Source: Lepas anatifera (taxonomy: Eukaryota; Arthropoda; Thecostraca; Lepadidae). Taken from it: a DNA stretch of 64,000 nt. This document shows, piece by piece, positions 55,368-64,000 of this stretch. The notes beneath the pieces were generated by a model. That model searched no databases, was not told where the DNA came from, and saw only the letters and a list, made by a program, of their open reading frames with translations. Position 1 is the stretch's first letter. Every line of letters starts with the position of its first letter. The stretch is taken from NCBI GenBank assembly GCA_034440635.1, contig JAOTON010000386.1:806001-870000 (forward strand), given 5' to 3'. The position numbers and the translations under genes were made by a program.

Positions 55368-58300
55368 CTGGGGAGACGCAACGTCAGTTTCGCACAGAGC
55401 ACAACGTCAGTGTCACACAGGCGCAACGCAAGTAACAGGCGAAATAACGTCAGTGTTACAAAGGGCACAGCCGTAGTGTCAAACAGGAGTAACGTCAGTG
55501 GCACAGACGTCAGAGTCCACGTGCACGTCAGTTCCGCAGAGAAGCAGCGTCAGAGTCCACGCGCACATCAGTGTCGCAGAGAAGCAGCGTCAGAATCAAA
55601 CGTACACGACAGAGGCGCAGACAATCAATGTTCACGTTAGTTCCGCAGAGAAGCAGCGTCAGAATCAAATGTGCACGACAGAGGCGTAGAGAAGCAGCGT
55701 CAGAATCAAATGTTCACGTCAGTGGCGCAGAGAACCAGCGTCCGCATCAAATGTGTACGTCAGTGTCGCCGGCCCGCGGACGGTATTGAAACGAACGACA
55801 TCACACATTCACCTCTGACGCATCCAGCCGGGAAAACAGGAACGACACCAGCACCAGCAACAGCGTACACCACCACCAGCAACAGCGTACACCAGCACCA
55901 GCCAACAGCGTACACCACCACCAGCAACAGCGTACACCAGCACCAGCAACAGCGTACACCACCACCAGCAACAGCGTACACCACCACCAGCAACAGCGTA
56001 CACCAGCACCAGCCAACCGTTAGGTGAACTGGACCCTCCAGAAGTAAGTGTGAACATAGCTCCAGTCATGGAGCGGTGGACGGTACCACCAACGGAAGAG
56101 GAGGTTGCACGGTGTTTTCTTTCATTTGTCTCTTATTCTTTTCGGAAATTTTACAACTTGTAAAAGCAGCTTCAGGTATTTGAATAAAACAAGCCAAAAC
56201 AAAACACCAAGTAAAGCAACGAAACACAATATATAATCTTGGGGTGTATTTTCATTCCATTTCCCTACTCGGGGTCCATTTATTCCAGTACATCCCTGTC
56301 GGTTAGTTGCTGTTCATGCCTTTCCCAAATACAATTCCATGATATTGCATGAGCTCCATGTTTGTCGCGTCCTAAAATGGAAGATATCTGGAAGAGTGAA
56401 GTGAGGCTGTTCCAGAACCTCTTCGAAAATCGCAAGAGGTTTTGGTGCCAGACTTTTGTTGTCAGAAAATACCCATGATGAACGACCTACAAAGAGCTGA
56501 TAACACCGCCGGGGCTCCACCAGCCGTTTCTGGCCGCCAGTTGATCTTCCCAAGATAACTGGCAACCAGAAACGGTCCGAGGGAAATCTCATCCCCCACG
56601 ATCCCGTACTTCGTCGCCGGGGCTCGAGTGGGCGCTTTTCACCCATAAACGGCTCGAAGAAGGCAAGAAACTGTGAAGGTAATACCAAGGTACAACAGAA
56701 CAACAGGGACTAGAGTTAATCAGCCAACAAAAGCAAACAGGAGCTCCGTCCTGGCAGACGCAGGGAAGTAACCTGATCCAGCACGGTTACCGGCCTGGTG
56801 ACAGAGAGCGGTAGGGCAGCCGAAGGAATCATCATGGACCTCATCAACGGGGTCGCCGACGGATAGACACCGCCTCCTATTGTCGGAGGAGGCGGCGGCC
56901 GTCCGAGAACCCGCAATAATGTGCCGAGAACCCGCGATGCGCCGGCGGTACCGCCTAGGCTGACTGGGGCCCCGGGCGCGTCGCTCCCCGTCTCTTCAAT
57001 TTTGACTTGTCGAACGAATCTGGCAAGCCGATATCGGTGCCTTAAGGGTTCCGCATCTCCTTCCAATGTCACCAGCTCGCCTATTTCTTCGAGGGATACA
57101 CAGGGAAAATAGAACAAAAACGGTCGGTATATCATGGAAAGGGACAATGGAGCGGAGAGTGGTGCAGCCTATGAACTTGTTACCAACAGATCCTATTCTT
57201 TCCTAACGGAACCATTATTGTGAGGTCGCACGGATGAGGAAGGGCATGCCTGCCAACGTTGTGAACGGGTGGTGAGGTTAAAAACCTAACCTCATCCACT
57301 ACGTCGGCCCCTACAACCGCTCCAATCCCGGTGCCCCACTTACTGGAGCTGTCGAGAGAGGGCGACTGCGGGGAGGGGCAGCGCAGGTCTCCCAGCGACT
57401 GGCAGCGGCGTCGCGCGGGCGTCTGTTCAGCGTCGGCTGACGCTGCTGCCGGCTCGCTCCTCACGGGGCTGACGCAGCCGCCGCAGCCTCCGCCCGCCGC
57501 CCCTGCCGCCGCCGCAGCCAGGGTCACGGGGCTCACGCACACGGCGCAAGAACCGACAGCCGCCCTCATTACTGGACACGGCGCAGGGGCGCGTACTGAG
57601 CTCTTAGTTACTTTGGCCGTTTCTAGAACTGGACTTTCGGAACGACGATCGAGTGGCATGAGGACTAACAGTCTTATCGGGTGAAAAATTTAAATGCAAC
57701 AGTCATAAACTAGCTTCTACCCACTCCGTCCCTTGCAAGCTGATTCTACTTTATTCCTGATTCAACACATACCGAATATATTGCGAAATTGCAAAACTCA
57801 TGCATTTCGAATGGCGACAAATGTTTGTAAAACACCAAACGTGTTTTTCTGTTTTTCTCGGGTTGCCTCAAAAACAGTTAGAAACGCTAAACGATCCCTT
57901 ATGAGATTGTCCACGCACTCCGGGAAAAAAGCTCACCAAGATGCGAGTTCCAGTTCGCGAACAAGAGGAGTCAGATAATTTCGCCCATGGGTCAGCTTAC
58001 ACATGTAAAAGGGGCCTCGGCGAAGTGAACTTGCCAAACAAAGCCAAGGAGGCAAACCCTACATTACACTCTGCAAACACCGTATCCATTCTCCGCTTTT
58101 GTGCGCCCGGGCCATTTCCCACCACCACAGTGCTGCCACCTACCGGCTGTTGCGAGCAGCAGCTCTGGCGCGTGCTCCGTGCAGGTGGCAGAGGCTGCTG
58201 CAGCCCCCGAGCTCGTCCCGGCGCTGTAACGTTCACGGACAGCGTCAACGGAGCTGGACAATGGCACCGGCGCGGAGAAACGCACCACTAACTCCGCACT

Positions 58301-61300
58301 TTCGCGTGGCTCTCATATCGCCTTGTTATATCCCTTTTCATTAAACATCCTGGCCTGGGGCAAAAATACCTAGTTCAGGAGATTAGCACTGTAACAAAGC
58401 ACAGAGGCCATGGACCCGATGTTGGCACATGTTTGCTACAGTTATAGGCGTGAGACAGTTGCGGCGTTCACACGTTAAAACTGGATGACCCGAGTGGTTG
58501 AGGTAGGGCGGGGGAGGCTAGCCTGAAAAGAAAGACTGCAGACGCGAGGGGCGCTTAAAGACGAGACAGAGGGTTCGTGAGGGGGCATTCTTCACCCTTG
58601 GTCGCCGGTGCCCTGCTGTCTCTGCTTGTTGAGCTCCTCTAGATGTTGGAGCCGCGACATCTCCAGCGCGATCCGCAGCTCCATGTTGTAGTCACCCGCC
58701 ACAGAACCACCTTGATCTGCAGCACACAAAGCGCAACACCCTCAGCGACTGTAACACAGTTAAAGATTCCCTACCTTTACCTTTTAGATACAGCGAGTGC
58801 AGCAGGACTGAGGCGATCAATCATAAAGTCTGTGGCGGCAGTGCACAGTTCCGGTTTCGGCATGAACGAAAGGAAACAGACACATGATCGCAGCCGATTC
58901 AGGGCCTACCCATGAGGTCGCCCAGCATGTCCATGCGGGAGCACTTGAGGGAGCAGTAGTCGTGCGTGGTGCCGGTGCGCGGGTTACGGGCGCGCTGACG
59001 GCTGCAGCCCTGACGGCGACACTGCACCAGCAGGCGCGCCGCCAGCGCCGACAGAGCGTCATCCTCTTCCTGCGCGGGGGGGGTAGCAGTCACGTACTGC
59101 ACAGCAGGGCAGCCACATCCTCCTCCACGACAGAATATATTTCATCAGATGTACAGCAGCCACTTGGCGGGACAGGGGACACGATGCTAGCCGGGTTCGC
59201 ATCCTCACAAGCTCAGCTACTGGTGATGTGGGACGGCACGTGGTGGGCACACCACCGTCCGCCACTCACTTCCTCCTCCCAGGCGACACTCCTGACGCCC
59301 ACTCACCTCCTCCTCCCCTGACGCACCCCTGTCTCCCACTCACCACCTCCTCCCAGGTCACACCCGTCCCCCACTCACCTCCTCCTCCCAGGCCACACCC
59401 CGTCCCCTGCTCACCTCCTCCTCCTCCCAGGCCGCACTCCTGTCCCCCTGCTCACCTCCTCCTCCTCCCAGGTCACACCCATCCCCCACTCACCTCCTCC
59501 TCCTCCTCCCAGTCCACACCCCTGTCCCCACTCACCTCCTCCTCCTTCCAGGCCACACCACCATCTCCCACTCACCTCCTCCTCCTCCTCCCAGGCCACA
59601 CTCCTGTCCCCTGCTCACCTCCTCCTCTTCCCAGGTCACACCCCGTCCCCCCACTCACCTCCTCCTCCTCCCAGTCCACGTCCGGCCAGTCGTACATGGC
59701 CGAGAGGTTGGTCTGGACGTCCCGAGACCAGGAGGAGGCTGGCTCCAGTTCCGACAGTGTGGCCACCACCTGCGCAGGCAGCTGCAGGGCACGGCACACC
59801 GCTGGTGACCATGGCCGGATGTGCGTCCGCACGATAACGCCCCTAAGTAGGTCCCCGGGTACTATCACTGCTTTCAAACGATTTTGAAAATCATTTGCCG
59901 ATCAAATTTCGAAAAGTTGTTTTAAGTCACGAAGGGCTTAGACAAAGAAGCTGGTGTGCATTCTCGAGCTACAACATGCATCACACATCAATGCCCCGCT
60001 GGTCCCCACATGACCTCGAGTCAAGAAAGCACATAATCTCAATTTGAGGTGCGCTTGGACGGAAACGAGTCTCAGTTAAGTCAAGACAGCCTTGGCCAAA
60101 GAACTTGATGTATTATTCGAGCCGCAGCACGCATCACACGTCAACTCTTTAATGTCGTTATCAGATCGTATATGTATATCAGGAAGAAGTATCAGTCTAA
60201 ATCCAAATATATTGTCATTCCAAACATATCCAGACTGCTGGCTTCCCAGTGACTTGAGCATGCCGCCGCGTCTCACTGTCCGCCGCCCGGCGCGGGACCT
60301 TTACGGCCGGTGGTACCTGGCTGGCGCCGGAGAGGGCCAGCCCCAGCTGTCTGCCCCAGGGCGTGGCGCGGTGTCCCCGCAGCTCCAGCGGCGGCTCCGA
60401 CGGCACCAGGCCGCGCTCACACGCCTGCAGAAACTCGTCCCGCTGCCGGCCAGCCGAGCCGGCGCCGTCAGCCGCGGCAGACATACATAGTCATATACCG
60501 TCACAGCAGACACATGGTACACACCAACACAGCAGATATACATGGTATACACCAACACAGCAGACATACATAGTCATATACCGTCACAGCAGACACAGGG
60601 TACACACCAACACAGCAGATATACATAGTATACACCGCCACAGCAGACATACATAGTATATACCGTCACAGCAGAATACACGGTATACACCAACACAGCA
60701 GATATACATAGTATACACCGCCACAGCAGACGCACAGGTCATACACCGTCACAGCAGACACACGGTACACACCAACACAGCAGATATACATAGTATACAC
60801 CGCCACAGCAGACATACATGTCATACACCGTCACAGCAGACACACGGTACACACCAACACAGCAGATATACATAGTATACACCGCCACAGCAGACATACA
60901 TGGTACACACCGTCACAGCAGATACACACGGTACACACCAACACAGTAGACATACATGGTACACACCGCCACAGCAGACATACATAGTATATACCGTCAC
61001 AGCAGACACAGGGTACACACCAACACAGCAGATATACATAGTATACACCGCCACAGCAGACATACATAGTATATACCGTCACAGCAGACACAGGGTACAC
61101 ACCAACACAGCAGATATACATAGTATACACCGCCACAGCAGACATACATGTCATACACCGTCACAGCAGACACACGGTACACACCAACACAGCAGATATA
61201 CATAGTATACACCGCCACAGCAGACATACATGTCATACACCGTCACAGCAGACATACACGGTGTACACCAACACAGCAGACACAGGCAGTATTCACCGCC

Positions 61301-63918
61301 ACAGCAGACATACAGGTCATACACCGTCACAGCAGACACACGGTACACACCAACACAGCAGATATACATAGTATACACCGCCACAGCAGACATACATAGT
61401 CATATACCGTCACAGCAGACACACGGTACACACCAACACAGCAGATATACATAGTATACACCGCCACAGCAGAGGCACAGGTCATACACCGTCACAGCAG
61501 ACACATGGTATACACCAACACAGCAGATATACATAGTATACACCGCCACAGCAGACATACATAGTCATACACCGCCACAGCAGACATACATAGTGTACAC
61601 CAACACAGCAGACACAGGCGGTATTTACACCGCCACAGCAGACATACATGTCATACACCGTCACAGCAGACACATGGTACACACCAACACAGCAGATATA
61701 CATAGTATACACCGCAACAGCAGACATACATGGTATTTACCGTCACAGCAGACACATGGTACACACCAACACAGCAGATATACATAGTATACACCGCCAC
61801 AGCAGACATACATAGTATATACCGTCACAGCAGACACAGGCGGTATTTACCGTCACAGCAGAGGCACGGTATACACCGTCACAGCAGACATACGGTATAT
61901 ACCGTCACAGCAGACACACATAGTATATAATCTACCATAGCAGACACACGGTATATATTGCCAGAGCAGACATACGCGGTATATACCGTCACAGCAGATA
62001 CATGGCATATACCGTCACAGCGGAGGCATGGTATATACCGCCACAACATACATGGTATATGCCGTCACAACAGACATGGTATATGCCGTCACAACAGACA
62101 TGGTATATGCCGTCACAGCAGACATGGTATATGCCGTCACAACAGACATGGTATATGCCGTCACAACAGACATGTATATGCCGTCACAGACATGGTATCC
62201 TACAATTTTAAAACTTATTATATACCGTCACAACAGACATGGTATATGCCGTCACAGCAGACATGGTATATGCCGTCACAACAGACATGGTATATGCCGT
62301 CACAACAGACATGGTATATGCCGTCACAACAGACATGGTATATGCCGTCACAACAGACATGGTTATATACCGTCACAACAGACATGGTATATGCCGTCAC
62401 AACAGACATGGTATATGCCGTCACAACAGACACACGGTATACACCGCCACAGTAGACACACGGTATACACCGCCACAGTAGACACATGTATACTGTCACA
62501 GCGGACACAGGCGGTATACACGGTCACAGCAGGTACCATCTATTTGGAAACCTACGACTGCAACTATTCATAAGTCTCCTCAGCCATCCCGTGGTGCTTA
62601 ATGTTTTCAACACAATAATACCAGTAATCTGGTGCGAAATTGGCGAGCCCCTGACACCAACCCGCAGGCCGTGACAGCACGTGGTATCCGGGCCCGTCCC
62701 CGGCGGCCTACCTTCCGCCGGACCATGTGCGTGGTGGCCACGATGGTGGGCATGGGCGTTTTGAGGTAGGGCAGCGCGGCCATCGTCGCCAGGCACTCGG
62801 TGGCCTCCTCCAGCTCCGACTGCGGCAGCGCAACGTCAGTCGGAAGCACACGCTGCTGCTAAAACACACACTTACGCGCAGAACGCTGCCGATGTTGGTA
62901 GCAAGAGAAAGAGCCATTCAGTAACTAACACGGACTTAATAAAATAAGACATGGTAAATAGAGAAGTTACTGGCACTCCTCCACAGCATTTTGGCCACAC
63001 AAGAACTGGCCTCCAGGATCTCAGGAACAACACATCTTTGACATTCACGAACACATCAGCCGTGCGAGGGAGGAACCAATCAGTCTTCGAGTCTATCTAA
63101 ACCCTGCATAAACCCTACAAGTGCCTCCTCTATGGCATCAGCCACTACCGGCAGTCCCTCTCCGTATTTTCACTTGCAGTACGCCCTGCCAGTACCTGCA
63201 GAAAGTGGAAGACGTTGACGCTGTAGGCGCTGACATCGGTCATGAAGTAGGCGAAGACGTAGCTGCCGGCCAGCAGCAGGCGTGCCTTAGCCAACTCCCG
63301 CATACTCTGCTCCACGAACCTCAGCGCCTCCCACTCGATACCTGACCCACCAGTCCGAACCAATCACACGTCAAAGTCAATCTTCGCTGTTCGAGATATC
63401 AAGAGAGGAGGTTGGAAACAGGAATACACGATGGGATACCCTACTAACAAAAGTGCTCAAAGTTTTGCGACGTGTATTGGGTTTTGATGTATTGAAGACA
63501 AACCCATTTTCGCAAAAGGTGTATCCCCTCCTCACAACTGTTTCAGATCTATTTGCATTTTATGGTGATCTAGCTCTTCAGGCTATATAGCAAAGCGAGG
63601 ATGATAAAGAACCAAACCAGCATGTCTCGCGATCACCAGCCCCCCGGTGATTTTCATGGATCAGCAAAACAATATAAAGTCCCTCACACAAAGCTTCAAC
63701 AATGCCCGAGGGAAGCCCTCCGCCTGGTTATTATGCAGATAAGCAGGCGACATGCCTTTCTGTGCGGCGGTGGAGGAGTTGGCCAGGGTCTTCATTTTCT
63801 CGGCGGCCGACTCCAGCAGCGGCCGCTCGGCCTGTCTGCGGTCGCGCTGCCGCTCGAACTTCTCGTACAGCTTGACGAACCGCGCCAGCTCCTGCATCTG
63901 ACTGTTCCGCATCTGCGC
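54487..63918 (-). CDS. ANKIB1-like RBR E3 ubiquitin ligase, C-terminal part, nine exons (5' end outside window)
   Basis: Exons, in transcript order: 63918-63756, 63341-63196, 62819-62712, 60442-60317, 59781-59659, 59069-58910, 58716-58596, 57672-57344, 55367-54487. All junction phases agree. The first two encode an Ariadne-type helical region (LARFVKLYEKFERQ, LLESAAEKMKTL, RELAKARLLLAGSYVFAYF). The third encodes LEEATECLATMAALPYLKTP and the fourth RDEFLQACERGLVPSE, matching in order the Ariadne domain and following linker of ankyrin-repeat/IBR proteins (ANKIB1). These are RING-between-RING ubiquitin ligases. A Cys/His module, a ubiquitin-interacting motif and a Ser/Pro-rich tail follow. The RBR and ankyrin parts must lie beyond 64000. 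Codon use is very GC-rich. Identity rests on remembered family features; CUL9 or ARIH proteins are less likely because of the linker and UIM. Confidence 0.75.
55380..55770 (-). repeat. intronic minisatellite (CGTCAGTGTCGCAGAGAAGC type)
   Basis: Directly upstream of the last exon's acceptor. About eight diverged units of roughly 42-60 bp sharing GCAGAGAAGCAGCGTCAGA and a CACGTCAGT word. Confidence 0.7.
55840..56030 (-). repeat. ACCACCACCAGCAACAGCGT minisatellite
   Basis: About nine units of 21-22 bp (ACCACCAGCAACAGCGTACA), alternating ACCACCACC and ACCAGCACC variants. In the intron between the 57344 and 55367 splice sites. Confidence 0.85.
56279..56284 (-). terminator. polyadenylation signal AATAAA
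   Basis: AATAAA on the minus strand about 30 bp beyond the stop at 56314, suitably placed for a transcript ending with the 56314-56670 exon. Confidence 0.45.
56314..56670 (-). CDS. candidate alternative terminal exon (unknown segment)
   Basis: 357 bp, 119 codons including TGA. Acceptor TACCTTCACAG with pyrimidine-rich upstream sequence, phase 0, matching the exon ending at 56773; the intron would be 102 bp. Encodes FLAFFEPFMGEKRPLEPRRR, RFPSDRFWLPVILG, RLVEPRRCYQLFVGRSSWVF, IFEEVLEQPHFTLPDIFHF. AATAAA follows 30 bp after the stop. No family recognised; not low complexity, so coding is plausible. Confidence 0.4.
   Translation of the reverse strand, partial: FLAFFEPFMGEKRPLEPRRRSTGSWGMRFPSDRFWLPVILGRSTGGQKRLVEPRRCYQLFVGRSSWVFSDNKSLAPKPLAIFEEVLEQPHFTLPDIFHFRTRQTWSSCNIMELYLGKA
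56773..57086 (-). CDS. candidate alternative exon 1 (unknown segment)
   Basis: 314 bp. The acceptor CTATTTTCCCTGTGTATCCCTCGAAG has a good pyrimidine tract and enters in the phase (1) left by the exon ending at 57344. Encodes IGELVTLEGDAEPLRHRYRL, ARFVRQVKIEETGSD, then Gly/Pro-rich sequence; donor GATCAG followed by GTTACT (phase 0). I do not recognise the family. It could be an isoform-specific 3' exon of the ANKIB1-like gene or part of a separate gene. Confidence 0.4.
57344..57672 (-). CDS. ANKIB1-like exon: Ser/Pro/Ala-rich segment
   Basis: Donor CTCCA followed by GTAAGTG is near-consensus (phase 1 out). The acceptor is less certain: TTTTTCACCCGATAAG before 57672 gives the right phase for the previous exon. 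Encodes RRSESPVLETAKVTKSSVRA, an Ala/Gly/Cys tract with two VSPV motifs, then RRRCQSLGDLRCPSPQSPSL. Codon bias towards G/C matches the other exons. Confidence 0.55.
57673..58591 (-). other. intron or 3' UTR between UIM exon and next exon
   Basis: No repeat or further exon that I can support. If the TGA at 58592 is used this is 3' UTR, but no AATAAA follows within the next few hundred bases. Confidence 0.4.
58592..58716 (-). CDS. ANKIB1-like exon: ubiquitin-interacting motif; stop codon or splice
   Basis: Acceptor GTGTGCTGCAG, phase 1 in (the split codon gives Asp). Encodes YNMELRIALEMSRLQHLEEL, which fits the UIM pattern (acidic residue, Leu, Ala-Leu, Ser, hydrophobic). The frame meets TGA at 58594-58592, but CAAGG followed by GTGAAG just before it is a usable donor (exon end 58596, phase 2). 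So either the protein ends here in one isoform or it continues into 57672-57344. Confidence 0.7.
58910..59069 (-). CDS. ANKIB1-like exon: Cys/His module
   Basis: 160 bp, phase 0 in, phase 1 out. Acceptor CCCCCCGCGCAG, donor CATGG followed by GTAGGC. Encodes DDALSALAARLLVQ, then C-x4-C, RNPRTG, and H-x2-C-x3-C (THDYCSLKC), plausibly a small zinc-binding module, then MDMLGDLM. Confidence 0.75.
59264..59658 (-). repeat. minisatellite built from copies of a 5' splice site
   Basis: On the minus strand the true exon end (GGGAGGAGGAGGAG followed by GTGAGTGGGG, donor at 59658-59653) is followed by ten more copies of the same junction: donor hexamers start at 59618, 59575, 59535, 59493, 59455, 59414, 59378, 59343, 59306 and 59269, spaced 35-43 bp. 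Seven read GTGAGT and three GTGAGC. Each copy keeps the purine-rich exon-side sequence CCTGGGAGGAGGAG. Confidence 0.85.
59659..59781 (-). CDS. ANKIB1-like exon ending in an acidic stretch
   Basis: 123 bp, phase 0. The acceptor CCCTGCAG at 59782-59783 is preferred; a second AG at 59770-59771 would remove four codons. Donor GAGGAG followed by GTGAGT (59658-59653). Encodes VVATLSELEPASSWSRDVQT, MYDWPDVDWEEEE. The 5' splice site is also the founder of a downstream tandem array. Confidence 0.7.
60317..60442 (-). CDS. ANKIB1-like exon: KR-EFL linker continuation
   Basis: 126 bp, phase 0 at both ends. Acceptor GGCCGGCAG, donor AGCCAG followed by GTACCA. Encodes RDEFLQACERGLVPSEPPLE. The preceding 2.27-kb intron is almost entirely minisatellite. 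Confidence 0.75.
60480..62540 (-). repeat. 2-kb intronic minisatellite with higher-order structure
   Basis: All units contain the core CCGYCACARCAGACA. From 60480 to about 61900 three unit types (24, 30 and 28 bp) alternate as an 82-bp higher-order unit; for example the 24-bp unit recurs at 60743 and 60825. From about 62000 to 62420 a simple 24-bp unit (ATATGCCGTCACAACAGACATGGT) takes over, broken once at 62190-62225. The ORFs across it are by-products. Confidence 0.9.
62712..62819 (-). CDS. ANKIB1-like exon: conserved PYLKTP linker
   Basis: 108 bp, phase 0 at both ends. Acceptor GCGCTGCCGCAG, donor CGGAAG followed by GTAGGC. Encodes SELEEATECLATMAALPYLK and TPTIVATTHMVRRK-type sequence (TPMPTIVATTHMVRRK). 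Conserved between this and known ANKIB1 proteins in the order LE..TE.LA....PYL.TP. Confidence 0.8.
62820..63195 (-). other. intron
   Basis: 376-bp intron between exons 63196 and 62819; no repeat structure seen. Confidence 0.6.
63196..63341 (-). CDS. ANKIB1-like exon: Ariadne-type helices
   Basis: 146 bp, two bases completing a codon then 48 codons. Acceptor GTGGGTCAG, donor CTGCAG followed by GTACTG. Encodes IEWEALRFVEQSMRELAKAR and SYVFAYFMTDVSAYSV. Confidence 0.8.
63342..63755 (-). other. intron with GC donor
   Basis: 414-bp intron starting GCATGT and ending GTCAG; otherwise featureless. Confidence 0.6.
63756..63918 (-). CDS. ANKIB1-like exon: start of Ariadne-type domain
   Basis: 163 bp, phase 0 in, phase 1 out. 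The acceptor CCCCGCAG precedes 63918 (a second AG six bases further is possible). The donor is AAAG followed by GCATGT, i.e. a GC rather than GT splice site. Only this choice gives the phase needed by the next exon. Encodes ELARFVKLYEKFERQRDRRQ and PLLESAAEKMKTLANSS. Confidence 0.75.
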
Positions 63919-64000
63919 CTGCGGGGCCACCGGCCGTCAGCGCCGCACCGCGACACCACGCAGTTCAGCCGGGCGACCGTCTCGGCGGAGGATAACGCCG

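Noticed and set aside
54356..55476. Plus-strand ORFs opposite the terminal exon (54356-55069, 54991-55476, 55088-55435)
   Set aside because: Shadow frames of the GC-rich minus-strand exon, which has matching splice phases and coherent motifs.
59228..59887. 219-codon plus-strand Pro/Ser/His-rich ORF
   Set aside because: It reads through the splice-donor minisatellite and the antisense of the 59659-59781 exon.
60480..62573. Many ORFs rich in His/Tyr/Thr/Ser/Cys across the intron
   Set aside because: By-products of the CCGYCACARCAGACA tandem array; no single frame is favoured.

Overview
The window is animal nuclear DNA, most likely from an arthropod. The evidence is spliced exons with GT-AG borders and a GC-rich coding style, an ANKIB1-like (ankyrin/IBR, RING-between-RING) ubiquitin-ligase gene, several LINE lineages typical of arthropods, tRNA-derived SINEs and many cut-and-paste MITEs. 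I cannot name the species from the sequence.

Layout. 1-54 kb is almost entirely mobile and tandem-repeat DNA. It begins with the 3' part of a Jockey-group LINE (1-1541). A 348-bp LINE fragment with 12-bp target duplications follows (2477-2824), then a series of TTAA-flanked terminal-inverted-repeat elements (2890-3273, 4398-6075, 19270-20289, 25377-26575, 27866-28130, 28327-29360). A decayed Tc1/mariner-type transposase lies at 7.6-8.0 kb and a 3-kb GC-rich minisatellite at 8.1-11.0 kb. An apparently full-length I-clade LINE (12072-19006) is bounded by the 12-bp duplication AACTATGTTAGG. The only plausible single-copy coding exon in this half is a 152-codon ORF at 21682-22140 (minus). From 31 to 46.5 kb there is a mosaic of minisatellites, three further LINE remnants and MITEs. 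A CAGGGGTGTAATTTTC end at 30.98 kb and its inverted partner at 46.55 kb may bracket this mosaic. 48.8-54.4 kb is largely featureless.

The last 9.5 kb (54487-63918, minus strand, 5' end outside the window) carries a multi-exon gene. I assembled nine exons whose splice phases are mutually consistent. They encode the C-terminal part of an Ariadne-type domain, a conserved linker, a small Cys/His module, a ubiquitin-interacting motif and a long Ser/Pro-rich tail. Two further phase-compatible exons with their own AATAAA signal (56314-57086) could give a different C-terminus. Its introns are loaded with minisatellites, one of which is made of repeated copies of the exon's own 5' splice site.

The most unusual themes are these. 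(1) A TTAA-flanked element family is saturated with AGGTCA nuclear-receptor half-sites, many in exact DR4 spacing. (2) There is a tandem array of splice donors. (3) Several DNA transposons appear to have grown internal minisatellites. (4) Insertions are clearly readable as nested, with preserved target duplications and an empty-site copy elsewhere in the window.
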